A stretch of DNA of 64,000 nt from Apodemus sylvaticus (lineage: Eukaryota; Chordata; Mammalia; Rodentia; Muridae). Positions 11,108 through 21,795 of the stretch are shown here, piece by piece. The DNA lies in contig NC_067487.1 in assembly GCF_947179515.1 (NCBI RefSeq), positions 42,148,514 through 42,212,513 of the forward strand. Direction: 5' to 3'. A program made the translations under genes and the position numbers. Below the pieces are notes generated by a model. That model saw only the letters and a program-made list of their open reading frames with translations. It had not been told where the DNA came from and did no database searches. The stretch's first letter is position 1. The number at the start of each line of letters is the position of its first letter.

Positions 11108-13959
11108 ACTGTCCAATTTTGCCCACTCATTTTTATAAACTTGGTCCCTAGAGGCTTACAGTTTTGCATATCATGCTGCATATAAAAATTCCATTTTATT
11201 AAAATGGTTAATTCTGGAAGGCGTGCTACGATAAAGTGTCTGTCTACCTCTAGAGTTTTTCATTTCGAAGACTAAATATTTGAAGAGTGTGATTCAGTTT
11301 TGAAAGCCAGAGGGAAAATTGAGGTTGGTATACTAAATTCGAGGTGACATGTGGAGATGAGAATTCATAACAGTTTTGTGAGTCTCTAGGGAGCTCGGTA
11401 TTAACAAATTAGATAGTCAATACAGATTTGATGAAAAAGTTGCAAGGTGTCCTAAGGCAATGACGGTGGTTTTACAAAAGAATTTCTCACAAATATGAGA
11501 TTTTGGGGGCTGACTCTAAGTGGAGTTTTTGAGTCCTTTGTGATTAACTCTCTTAGGTGGCATTTTCAGTTGAAATGGAGATTTGTGGCACTCATAATGG
11601 GAGTATAATAATAAACATGTTTCAATGAGAAGTTTGCCTTGAAACATAGTCAGATTTAGGAGATTTTTATGTATATATATTGTAAAAGTGTATCCCTTTG
11701 TTCATTATCATCTCTATTTTCTCCTGGGGCTTAGTATATATTAGTTACAAAATACCTACAATAAAATAAAAATACAGATTAAAACAAAGCCAAATAAAGT
11801 ATGCTGAGTCAATCAAGAAATGATGGAATGAACATCAGCATGGGATTGCTCATGACAGGTAGGACTGAGAATTTATAATTATATAGCAAAAAAGAATGCT
11901 GAAATCAGTAGAGTAGATTAAATTATGAAGTTAGAAACTATCAAGCATAGATTTTAAGGTATGTAAAACTTGGTAAATATAGCGGTAGCAATAAGCAACC
12001 CATAGATACAAAGCCTAAGACCTAGGAAGAATCATTCTTAAGTAATGTTGTGAACTTGATTTCTAAGTATACACATTCACACTCATACACTCATTTTTCA
12101 TAGCTAGGGACCACATGCAAATGAGTGAAGGTTCTGTTAGAAACAAGTGACCCATTCAAATCTCTTGCACACTATCCTCAGATTGGTACCGTATCAAAGA
12201 ACTGTTTCCAAGGGATATATTTACATAATGGTAAGTCTTTATACTTATACTGTCACATGTAGAATTTCTTTGTTAAGTTCTTTACTTATGTTTTCCTTGT
12301 GGTTATTACTAACTGTACTCAGAATTTATTGTGTGAAACAAATATATATTTAATAAAAGCAAAAATAAAAAGATTTAGTGATAGATGCATGAGATAATTT
12401 TAATGATAAACCTTATTTTCTAGGCTGATAAAAAATGAGAAAATATGCACTGGATAAGTTTGTATTTTGTATTATCAAAAATTATAGATTGAGGATTATG
12501 AATGTTTTCTTTCATAAACTGTTTCTATGAAGATCATAAATTGATGCTATTCACATATATTTACATGGTTATTTCAGTTTATGCTATTTATTTCTTGTTG
12601 CAACAGTACAATGCAATATAAATGCTGCAGATAACATAGTGCTAAGTTGAAGTTTTCAAAACAACAGACACAAGACAAGTGACAGTAAGTATGCCCTTTA
12701 AGTGGACTATGTCTTATTTAAGACCAGAAATCATTCAGATCTCCCCAGACAGAAAGTTTTAAACAGCAATTGAGCATGTCTAGACCATGCCCTCTTGTAA
12801 ATCTTAAAATCATGGGGTAGAAGCTAAAGATGTAAAATATATATGATTTGATCTCTTGTAGACATCACATTTAATTCTGGATTGTATATAGTAAGTCTAA
12901 GATCCATTTTTAAAAAGGCTAAAGACAGTTCATATACTGTTTCCAGGCCTTTAGAAATGTATTCTTCCAATAATTTTTAATATATGAATTGTTAATTTTA
13001 GCAGCTTTAATTTACCATATATTTTATGTCTGTAAGGAATAAAGTTTAAATTAACAGGAATTACACATAGTAGCTAGCCTGTAAAATAGACATACAACCC
13101 AGGTATTTTATTTACGAGCTGTAAGTCTAGGTTGGGCAGGATTGGAGCTATTCTAACGTATTTCCTAACTATAATGTTCCTTGGTAGTTGCTGTTTTCCT
13201 GGCCATGTGCTCACGGTCTACCTTCTCTCATGGCGGTCTCCTCCACTCCACTCTCTATGTCCTTTCTTCTTCTCCCTTGGTCTTTCCTGAGACCCCTTAG
13301 TCCTCAAGTCCCATCTTTCTCCCTCTATTGCTCAATCACAGGCTCTTTTATTGCAGAGCAAGGTTTGCATAGCATTACCCAGCGTATATGAGGATCTGCT
13401 CCTCAGGGACAACTAGATTTAGGAGCCAACATTTAGCATTAGGATACATAGCAGCATAAGACCTACATATTATGGTTTAATCCACACACTATATAATCCC
13501 TGCATTTAAATTGCAGCATATGGCCTAATCAATTCCTGAGATCAATAGAATGCAAAGTACTGGATGAAATAAGTAGTTCAAACTTCCCACAAATAGTTTT
13601 ATATGGAGGAACATTCAGGGGAACAAAGATATTTATATCTGGTTGTAACATAAAATAACATTCAGATTTGCTTTTTCCACCAATAGTGCACACGGAAGCA
13701 AAGTGTTCTCAAGAGTCAGAGAGAAGAGAATAGAGTAAGCTCTCTTCCCTTTCTGGGATCCTATGTGATTAAGGGAAGTCAACATGTGTCCTCACTTAAC
13801 AGGCAAGGAGGGTTGGAGTGGAAAAGAGGAAGAACTACAGCTTCAATATCCTAAGCTAGCCTGGGTGACAGGAATGGGGGCTTGTCCCTTGTCTTCTCTC
13901 CAACCTCTGGGGAGGGAAGCATGTGACAGTGATTGTCTACTTGCTGAATGGCTGGGGAT
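11108..13959. other. Unassigned AT-rich DNA
   Basis: I recognise no gene, RNA gene or repeat family with confidence. The pyrimidine-rich stretch 13185-13400 could be an old LTR or an intergenic CT-rich block; its 67-codon frame has no recognisable domain. No CpG cluster or promoter-like block is visible. Confidence 0.45.
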
Positions 13960-15305
13960 TTTTTTTTTCAAAATTCTTTTTTTTATTCGATATATTTTTA
14001 TTTATATTTCAAATGATTTCCACTTTTCTAGACACCCACTCCCAGAAAGTTCCATCAGCCCCTTTCCCTCCCCCTGTTTTTCCACCCAACCCTTCCCACT
14101 TCCCTGATCTGGTTGTGCCCTATACTGCTTCACTGAGTCTTTCCAGAACAAGGGGCCACTCCTCCGTTCTTCTTATACCTCATTTGATGTGTGGATTATG
14201 TTTTGGGTATTCCAGTTTTCTAGGTTAACACCCACTTATTAGTGAGTGCATACCATGATTCATCTTTTGAGTCTGGGTTACCTCACTTAGTATGATGTTC
14301 TCCAGCTCCATCCATTTGCCTAAGAATTTCATGAATTCATTGTTTCTAATGGCTGAATAGTACTTCATTGTGTATATATACCACATTTTTTGCATCCACT
14401 CTTCTGTTGAGGGATATCTGGGTTCTTTCCAGCTTCTGGCAATTAAAAATAGGGCTGCTACGGACATAGTAGAGCATGTATCCTTATTACATGGTGGGGA
14501 ATCGTCTGGGTATATGCCCAGGAGTGGTATAGCAGGATCTTCTGGAAGTGAGGTGCCCAGTTTTCAGAGGAACCGCCAGACTGATTTCCAGAGTGGTTGT
14601 AAGAATTTGCAACCCCACCAGCAGTGGAGGAGTGTTCCTCTTTCTCCACATCCTCACCAACATCTGCTGTCTCCTGGATTTTTAATCTTAGCCATTCTGA
14701 CTGGTGTAAGGTGAAATCTCAGGGTTGTTTTGATTTGCATTTCCCTAATGACTAATGAAGTTGAGCATTTTCTAAGATGCTTCTCCGCCATCCAAAGTTC
14801 TTCAGGTGAAAATTCTTTAACTCTGTACTCCATTTTTTAACAGGGTTATTTGGTTTTCTGGAGTCTAACTTCTTGAGTTCTTTATATATATTAGATATTA
14901 GCCCTCTATCTGATGTGGGGTTGGTGGAGATCTTTTCCCAATTTGTTGGTTGCTGATTTGCCCTTTTGATGGTGTCCTTTGCCTTACAGAAACTTTGTAA
15001 TTTTATGAGGTCCCATTTGTCAATTCTTGATCTTAGAGCGTAAGCTATTGGTGTTCTGTTCAGGAACTTTCCCCCTGTACCGATGTCCTCAAGGGTCTTC
15101 CCCAGTTTCTTTTCTATTAGCTTCAGAGTGTCTGGCTTTATGTGGAGGTCCTTGATGCATTTGGAGTTGAACTTAGTACAAGGAGACAAGGATGGATAAA
15201 TTCCTATTCTTCTGCATGCAGACCTCCAGTTGAACTAGCATTTGTTGAAAAGGCTATCTTTTTTCCATTGGATGTTTTCAGCCCCTTTGTTGAGGATCTT
15301 GTGAT
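13960..15305 (-). mobile_element. 5'-truncated LINE-1, relatively young 3' UTR type
   Basis: The left end has T-rich sequence (the A-tail on the opposite strand) followed by 'ttattcgatat' and the C-rich 3' UTR typical of young mouse L1 (14030-14170). ORF2 C-terminal sequence fills 14230-15303, where homology stops at a truncation point. Retained length is about 1.3 kb of a ~6-7 kb element. Clear target-site duplications were not found. Confidence 0.93.
14230..15303 (-). pseudogene. LINE-1 ORF2 C-terminal pseudogene
   Basis: The coding strand is minus, entering at about 15303. The reading 15189-14752 includes SPCTKFNSKCIKDLHIKPDT, ALRSRIDKWDLIKLQSFCKA and QQPTNWEKISTNPTSDRGLI, the region C-terminal to the reverse transcriptase. 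Downstream parts continue in other frames: 14649-14458 (HSSTAGGVANSYNHSGNQSG) is out of frame, and 14467-14225 ends with the normal SLISGC terminus after IARSWKEPRYPSTEEWMQKM. At least two frameshifts and the loss of endonuclease and polymerase domains make it dead. Confidence 0.88.
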
Positions 15306-15762
15306 GCTTTTAGTTTTAAATTATTGGCATTTTTTTTACAGCACTATTGACTTTAATAGGCTCAAGATGGAGATAGATAATAGGTCTGTCTGGGCACTGG
15401 ACAGCTAATATGCCTGACAGGGTCCTTTGCGATAATGCATGGTTAACTATGTTGCTTGTTCCCAAACTCTTAGAGCCAGTCCACTTGACTCAGTGAATGA
15501 ACTTAAAATAGCATGTTTACAGAAATGGTACCAAATTTTACATTTCTCTACTACTTTCTGGCACTCGAATGTTTGGATCATCACAGATTAGAACAAAATA
15601 CTTCATTTGAACTGGTCAAACACAAATACAAAACAAACATATTTGAGTTTTGCCTAAATATCAAGTATAAGGCTTAGCAATTGCTAAATGGGACAGGCTA
15701 GTATTTGACAATCAAACAGGTTTGTAATATTATTCTCTGTCCCTTTCTCTATTTTTTAAATA
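15306..15762. other. Unassigned spacer
   Basis: Single-copy-looking sequence between the L1 and the B1 SINE; nothing recognisable on either strand. Confidence 0.4.
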
Positions 15763-15890
15763 TTTAATTCTAGTGCACGGAAAGCAGAGGCAGGTGGATT
15801 ACTATGAGTTCAGTGCCAGCCCTGGCCTATATAGTAGGTTTTAGAACAGCCAGAACTACATGACAGACCCTATTTAAAAAAAAAACACAC
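15763..15890 (+). mobile_element. B1 SINE, 5'-truncated and diverged
   Basis: 'gcagaggcaggtgga' followed by a 'gagttcagtgccagcc' block, a damaged 'cagccagaactacatgacag' and an A10 tail reproduce the order of the 7SL-derived B1 body. The left end, including the RNA polymerase III A box, is missing. Confidence 0.85.
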
Positions 15891-15898
15891 ATTTACTT

Positions 15899-16125
15899 TG
15901 CTTTTAGGGTTGTTTATTTTTATCTTATGTATATGAATGTTTTGCATATATGTATGCATGTGTACTCTATATGTCTCTTGCTCTTAGATATCAGAATAGT
16001 AAGTGTCCCTAAAATTAGAGTTATAGGCAATTGTGAGAAGCCCTGTAGGTCCTAGAAACTGAAACCAAGTCCTCTGTAAAAGTACTGAGTGTTCCCGACC
16101 ACTGATGCACCTCTCCAGTCCCTAT
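15899..16125 (-). mobile_element. B3-type SINE, old
   Basis: The plus strand reads 'gttttgcatatatgtatgc' then 'ccaagtcctctgtaaaag' and ends with a degraded tRNA-derived head ('gcacctctccagtccc'), the reverse-complement order of B3. Divergence is substantial. Confidence 0.7.
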
Positions 16126-16615
16126 TTTATTTAGTGTTTAAAATTAAAGTAAATTATTTTCAACTGTATAAACTGCACTGTATTTAATCTCATTCATTTC
16201 TTCTCCCTCTAAAGCCTCTTATTTTCCTCATGATCCTTCTAAATTTCAAGGTTTCTATAATTATTCTATATTCTCTATATTATAGAATATATTTAAACAC
16301 ATTAAGATAAATATTTAAGTAAATCTGATGATTGCTGCTCCATTGTTAATGCATTAGGGCTTCCCACTGGATGAGTATTGTATAAGCAATCAGGGGAGGC
16401 CTTATACCCCTGGGTAAGATCAATTCTCCATTTCTTAGCAGTTGTTAATTTCCTATAGATCTCTACAACTGGAGCATTGCCCGGTTTTCATCACTGTTGA
16501 TATGTCAACTGGTGGTGCCATTGTTCTGGTCTTTTCAGCAGCCATAACTATTGAAATCTCATTGCTATAGCTTCATGGTCATATCTAGAAGACACAATAT
16601 TGCAGCTTCTTGCTC

Positions 16616-16626
16616 CTTTGGCTCTT
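16616..16626. repeat. Left target-site duplication, CTTTGGCTCTT
   Basis: Eleven bases identical to 17993-18003. Together they bracket the inverted L1 exactly and define the pre-insertion site. Confidence 0.85.
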
Positions 16627-17992
16627 TTTTTTATTAGACATATTCTTCATTTACATTTCAATGATTTCCTCTTTCCTGGTTCTCCCCTCCCTGTCAGTCT
16701 CATAAGCCTTCTTCCCTCCCTCTGTTCCCCAATCAACCCCCTCCCACTTCCCTGTCCTGGTATTCCCCTACACTGCTGCATCGAGCCTTTCCAGGTCCAG
16801 GGGCCTTTTCTTTCTTCTTCTTGGACATCATTAGATATGTGAATTGTGTCTTGGGTATTCCAAGCTTCTAGGCTAATATCTGCTTTTCGGTAAGTGCATA
16901 CCATGTGTGTTCTTTTGTGATTGGGTTACCTCACTTAGGATGATATTTTCCAGTTCCAACCATTTGCCTAAGAATTTCATAAATTCATTGTTTTTAATAG
17001 CTGAGTAGTATTCCATATGTAAACATACATTTTCTGTATCCATTTCTCCGTTGAGGGACGTCTGGGTTCTTTCCACCTTCTGGCTATTATAAATAGGGCT
17101 GCTACAAACATAGTGGAGCATGTGTTCTTATTACATTCTGGGGAATCCTCTGGATATATGCCCAGGAGTGGTATAATGGGATCCTCTGGTACTATCATGC
17201 TATGGTCATTTGATTTTTGACAAAGGAGCTAAAACCATCCAGTGGGAAAAAAGATAGCTTTTTCAACAAATTGTGCTGGTTCAACTGGAGGTCAGCATGC
17301 AGAAGAATGCAAATAAATCCATTCTCATCTCCTTGCACTAAGCTCAAGTCCAAAGGGATAAAGAACCTTCACATAAAACCAGACACACTGAAAGCAATAG
17401 AAAAGAAACTGGGGAAGAGCCTTGAGCACATGGACACAGGGGAAATTTTCCTGAACAGAACACCAATAGCTTATGCTCTAAGATCAAGAATCCACAAATG
17501 GGACCTCATAAAATTACAGAGGTTCTGTAAGGCAAAGGACACTGTTAATCAGACAAAAAGGCAACCAACAAATTGGGAAAAGATCTTTACCAACCCTATA
17601 TCTGACAGAGAGCTAATATCCAATATATACAAAGAACTCAAGAAGTTAGACCCCAGAGAGCCAAATAACCCTATTAAAAATGGGGTACAGAGCTAAACAA
17701 AGAATTTCCACCTGAGGAATATAAAATGGCAGAGAAGCACCTAAAGAAATGTTCAACATCATTAGTCATCAGGGAAATGCAAATCAAAACCACCCCGAGA
17801 GTTCACCTCACACAAGTCAGAATGACTAAGATCAACAACTCAGGAAACAGCAGGTGCTGGTGAGGATGTAGAGAAAGAGGAAAACTCCACTGCTGGTGGG
17901 ATTGCAAGATGGTACAACCTCTCTGGAAATCAATCTGGTAGTTCATCAGAAAACTGGGCATGATACTACAGGAGAACCCTGCTATACCTCTT
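16627..17992 (-). mobile_element. LINE-1 with a 5' inversion (twin-priming product)
   Basis: From 16627 to 17200 the element is on the minus strand: T-rich tail complement, 3' UTR, then the end of ORF2 (minus frame with LLGIYPEDSPECNKNTCSTM). From 17201 to 17992 the sequence is ORF2 on the plus strand (frame 17217-17696: NWRSACRRMQINPFSSPC, KWDLIKLQRFCKAKD, QPTNWEKIFTNPISD). The far right end (17958-17990, 'gcatgatactacaggag...') is the same ORF2 position as the start of the minus segment (complement of 17168-17200), so about 33 bases are represented twice. The 11-bp duplication CTTTGGCTCTT flanks the whole unit, so this is one insertion, not two. The layout is that expected of twin priming, in which the second cDNA primes internally on the L1 RNA. 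It lacks all complete ORFs. Confidence 0.92.
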
Positions 17993-18003
17993 CTTTGGCT
18001 CTT
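17993..18003. repeat. Right target-site duplication, CTTTGGCTCTT
   Basis: Second copy of the 11-bp repeat at 16616-16626. The sequence after it resumes the old L1 3' UTR that was interrupted. Confidence 0.85.
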
Positions 18004-18149
18004 ATAGTCATGCTGCCTCTTCTGAGATTTTCCCTGACTTTGTGCATAGGAGTTGTTTGTGGATATATTAATTGAGGCTGGGATCACATTTTTTTTTTTT
18101 TTTTTTTGTATTTGGCTCGTTATGGTTTTCTGTAATGGTCTCTTGAAGT

Positions 18150-18333
18150 TAAGTTTCGGAATATATCAGGTGATAGTGTTTTGCTAAGACAAACACAAGT
18201 GACATTTTGCTGAAGCAAGACTGTTGGGGGGGATGTGTGATGTTTGGAGAAGTTATAACTTCTCGAAGAATGGTGACAGTGTGCTCTATAGCTAGCTTTG
18301 CAACACTTCATTGGTTTCACAAGAAGTTGTGAA

Positions 18334-18364
<31 letters not shown>

Positions 18365-19300
18365 CTTCTTCTTCTTCTTCTTCTTCTTCTTCTTCTTCTT
18401 CTTCTTCTTCTTCTTCTTCTTCTTCTTCTTCTTCTTCTTGTTCCTGTTCTTGTTCTTCTTGTTCTTCTTGTTCTTGTTCTTGTTCTTGTTCTTCTTGTTC
18501 TTCTTGTTCTTGTTCTTGTTCTTGTTCTTGTTCTTGTTCTTCTTGTTCTTGTTCTTGTTCTTCTTGTTCTTGTTCTTGTTCTTCTTGTTCTTCCTGTTCT
18601 TCTTGTTCTTGTTCTTGTTCTTGTTCTTGTTCTTGTTCTTGTTCTTGTTCTTGTTCTTGTTCTTGTTCTTGTTCTTGTTCTTGTTCTTGTTCTTGTTCTT
18701 CTTGTTCTTGTTCTTGTTCTTCTAGTTCTTGTTCTTCTTCTTGTTCTTCTTGTTCTTGTTCTTGTTCTTGTTCTTCTTCTTCTTCTTCTTCTTCTTCTTC
18801 TTCTTCTTCTTCTTCTTCTTCTTCTTCTTCTTCTTCTTCTTCTTCTTCTTCTTCTCCTTCTCCTCCTCCTCCTCCTCCTCCTCCTCCTCCTCCTCCTCCT
18901 CCTCCTCCTCCTCCTCCTCCTCCACCTTCTCCTCCTCCTCCTCCTCCTCCTCCTCCTCCTTCTTCTCTGATCTTCACTTCATTGAGGAAGGGAGGCACAG
19001 CAGAGAACTTTTCCTGGCGTCCTAGCTGGTCCTGGTCGCTGGTCATTGGTTTGTGCTGAGTCAACATAGGCCTGGCAGTTTCTGCTAGACTGTGCCACTG
19101 ATGATGATTTGTGTTTGCTACCTGACACTACTGAACTGGACTATTCTGACAGAGATTGGAATCACTCCAAATAACTACTTCTAAACAATTCCACATTCCT
19201 CCTGTTTACCATCTTTTCTCTCCTACCTTTGGACAATGGACTAGAAGAGAGGTTGAAGCATATAAAAACCCTTACTAAAAGTAGGTATTTTTAAAAAATG
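18150..19300 (+). mobile_element. LTR-like dispersed repeat, copy A, carrying a giant microsatellite
   Basis: It shares blocks in order with copies at 31635-32216 and 49988-50641 (plus) and 22926-23770 (minus): 'gacattttgctgaagcaaga', 'tgtgtgatgtttggagaag', 'agattggaatcactccaa' and the terminal 'ggttgaagcatataaaaacc...aaaagtagg'. The family has TATA-like and ATTAAA-like signals near the expected places of an LTR promoter and poly(A) site, but no coding region, so I call it LTR-like; the exact family name is not certain. Copy A lacks the first ~60 bases and is enlarged by the pyrimidine tract at 18335-18967. Confidence 0.7.
18335..18967. repeat. ~630-bp composite pyrimidine microsatellite: (CTT)n, (CTTGTT)n, (CTT)n, (CTC)n
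   Basis: About 35 uninterrupted CTT units (18335-18439) lead into ~330 bases of irregular CTT/CTTGTT hexamer mixtures, then ~28 CTT units (to 18854) and ~110 bases of CTC units with one 'cca' interruption near 18923. The strand is almost wholly pyrimidine except for the G of each CTTGTT. Frames through it would encode poly-Leu, poly-Ser/Cys or, on the minus strand, poly-Glu/Gln/Gly; these are translation artefacts. The complementary GAA strand can in principle form triplex (H-DNA). Confidence 0.97.
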
Positions 19301-19639
19301 AACTTTCTGTTTGCTTCAGAAAAAAGTTTCTTTGATGAATATTGGGAGCTATACTTCTCTGTGAGTACAAGGTTAAGTATTCAGAATGTGGTTGGAAATT
19401 ATACTATTTTAGAAAAATGGCAGCAGTATGTTTTACTCTAAGACCTATTTTGACCTTAATAGCAACTGGTAGTTGACTTATTTTTGTATTAGGTGTCATG
19501 ATATTTCTCCTACTGAATGGGCCCTAAGCCAATTAAATAAATAATTTGTTTACTCACATGACATAAAAACCACTATAGATTCATTATATATATCATCCCT
19601 TACTAGTCATTGGCAGGATGACAAAGATGTGCAGTGCCA

Positions 19640-20420
19640 TCTGGAAATTTGTACATATATAATTTTGTCACATGTATACTATGGAATACTATTCAACTAT
19701 AGGTAAACAATGAAATAATGGAAATTTCAGGTAAGTGGATGGAACTAGAAAATATGATATTTAGTGAGTTAACTCAGACCAAGACAGACAAATGCTGTGT
19801 GTTCTCTCTCATTTCTGCAGATGTGCGTATATAACCTGGAGTTTCTGCAGAAACGGGGGAAGTAGAAATGGAAAATGAAAAGGGTGAAAGAGAATACAGA
19901 GAGGAGAGAAGCAGGACACCAGTGATGGGAAGAAGGAAATGGAGAAATTAGTAAGGTGGGCATTAGGTAGGGGCAGGAGGACAATACAGAAATAGAAGGA
20001 GGGAGGAAAAATCCTAGAGTATCATCTAATTCTATATGTACCTAACTACATAATATCTAGGTGCATTTTTAATGAATTAATATCATTTAGGGTTATAATA
20101 TTCCCCAGAAACCAAAGATTTTTCAAACAAAAACTCCAGTATAAGGCACTAGAAGTTTCCTTTGAATTTTTGGTCAGAGAAGTCTAAATAAATCCCAAAT
20201 TGTATGTGGTAGTTGCCCTTGGATGCCTCCCAGAAGCTGAGTGTAAATCCCTATTGCTGAAGATACCACATGTTCCATTCATATTTAGAATTCCAAAGAT
20301 TCTCTCTGAACTTGACCCCAAAGCCTTCTCTCTGACAACTAACTTTTATTGTACTAGATGGTGATATGCAAGGATGAGGGGAGCAGCCAATCATCCTGCA
20401 CAGTTGTGAGACCCATGAAA
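19640..20420 (+). mobile_element. Old LINE-1 3' end (ORF2 tail and 3' UTR)
   Basis: 'tatggaatactattcaac' near 19680 and 'gtggatggaactagaaaat' near 19735 are the plus-strand coding sequence of the ORF2 C-terminus of an old L1. A purine-rich 3' UTR follows (19850-20010). The block 20100-20400 ('ggatgcctcccagaagctga') resembles the 3' UTR of old rodent L1, with lower certainty. Confidence 0.6.
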
Positions 20421-20434
20421 AATTAATTTTTTAA

Positions 20435-20645
20435 TTATGTTATGCATGGTTTTGTTTGTGGGTTTGTGCATATGAGTACAATACTCACTAAGGACAACAA
20501 AGACTGTGCTGGATCCTCTGGAGCTGGAATTCTAGGCAGTTGTGAACCATCTACCACACCAAGCAAACTGCTTTTTGTTGTTGTTGCTGTTTGGGGGAAA
20601 GAAAAATTAGTACTAGCCCTTAATTGCTTAGCCATCTCTATTGTT
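20435..20645 (-). mobile_element. B3-type SINE, interrupted
   Basis: 'ggatcctctggagctggaat' and 'gcagttgtgaaccatct' on the plus strand match the middle of B3 in reverse orientation, and 'ttaattgcttagccatctct' matches its tRNA-derived head. About 50 unrelated bases ('ttttgttgttgttgctg') separate the two parts. Confidence 0.65.
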
Positions 20646-20856
20646 TTCTTCCAGATCCTCATCTTTAATGACAGAATAACAGACTTTAGGAAAACTGGTG
20701 AGAGGGTATTGACAGATGAGCACAGATCACTCTAACCTCTTATTGATCACAGGAAAAAAAAAACCTAGTGAGAGAGTATCTGGTAAATTCAATCCCTAAA
20801 ACTGCTAAATCAAGGGACTCAGTGAGAACAAATGTTAATTAGAAAAATATGTGAAA

Positions 20857-20985
20857 GTCAGGCATGTGGTGCACTTTTTTAATATGAGCACTCTGAAGCA
20901 GGCTGGCCCGGTCTTCACAGAGAGCACCAGTCATCCCGGGGTTATAAAGTAGTACCCCGTCTCAAAAAGCAAAACAACTAAAAAC
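20857..20985 (+). mobile_element. Diverged B1-like SINE
   Basis: 'caggcatgtggtgcac' at the left, 'gccggtcttcaca'-like middle and 'ccccgtctcaaaaagc' at the right keep the B1 order. The central part differs from the usual B1 body and is shared with the inverted copy at 21475-21560. Confidence 0.7.
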
Positions 20986-21474
20986 AAACAAGTGAACAAT
21001 AATTAGAGATGAGGAGAAAATGAAATTAAAGTCTCATGCAAAAAACTACTGAAAATATTTGAAATTATATTTCCTGGAGTAGATGACTCTATAGCTTTAG
21101 ATCATTTCTATTAATATCTACAGACTTGACCTGTAGGGTATACCTCTCTGCCTTTACCACTGCTTTGATATTTCTCTGTTTGGAGAGTCAAGGAGGATAG
21201 CTCTGCTCCTGGGTAGAGAGAGATGCTATCTTGACATTTTCATAATGTTAATGCAGCAGAGGATGAGAAATTCTTGGAAATGTGGTCGTATCAAAAATAA
21301 CATCCTGCGAAATTCACCCTTAAGAAGAAAATAGGAAAGTACACTCAGAGCTGATTGATGCTCAGAATCAACTCATCTTCAAAGTTCTCTAATCATTCTA
21401 ATTTCCTGGGCTAATTTATTTGATTTGTCTAATGGCTGTTCAAAAGAAGTAAAAACACATCAAGATCATATATA

Positions 21475-21560
21475 TCTTTTTGAGACAGGGTACCACTTTG
21501 TAACCTGGGGATGACTGGTGCTCTCTGTGAAGACCAGGCTGGCCTGGAATTCACATTGAT
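21475..21560 (-). mobile_element. Diverged B1-like SINE, inverted partner of the copy at 20857
   Basis: 'tttttgagacagggtaccac' at the left is the complement of a B1 3' end; 'gaagaccaggctggcctgg' near 21530 is the conserved body. It shares the unusual 'gatgactggtgctctctgtg' with the complement of the other copy. It ends in an AT-rich tract. Confidence 0.75.
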
Positions 21561-21795
21561 CTTGTATATATACAAGATTGATATCATATATATATGTATA
21601 TATATATATATGTATGTATATACATATCTTATATATAATGGTTATTATATAATAAGAAATATATTATAAATAATCAAATAATATATATACATATATATAC
21701 ATATATACATATGTATACATATATACATATATATACATATATACATATGTATACATATATACATATATATATATATATACATACATATATATTCA
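21561..21795. repeat. AT-rich low-complexity tract, (ATATAC)n/(TATATG)n
   Basis: Imperfect alternation of ATATAC, ATATGT and AT over ~230 bases. Self-complementary and able to form cruciforms. Frames across it give Tyr-Met-Cys-Ile repeats only. Positions 21796-22925 that follow contain nothing I recognise. Confidence 0.9.

Larger units (their letters stand above)
16200..19640 (-). mobile_element. Old rodent LINE-1 3' UTR (Lx-class), split by two later insertions
   Basis: Three separated blocks appear collinear with one old L1 3' UTR on the minus strand: about 16200-16615, 18004-18150 and 19300-19640. Plus-strand landmarks are 'gggcttcccactggatgag' (16359), 'ccattgttctggtcttttc' (16518), 'ggctgggatcaca' (18076), 'atggttttctgtaatggtc' (18122) and 'ttctttgatgaatattggg' (19329). 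The gap 16627-17992 is a twin-primed L1 and the gap 18150-19300 is an LTR-like element. The family is recognised from memory of old rodent L1 3' UTRs; subfamily not assigned. Confidence 0.65.

Noticed and set aside
13185..13400. CT-rich stretch as an ERV LTR or a coding exon
   Set aside because: No TG...CA ends, promoter or duplication could be defined and the frame has no domain.
18120..19067. 315-codon minus-strand frame rich in Glu/Gln/Gly and overlapping plus-strand Ser/Cys and Leu/Val frames
   Set aside because: They are translations of the CTT/CTTGTT/CTC tract; any repeat of multiple-of-three length gives such frames. No promoter, no non-repeat domain.
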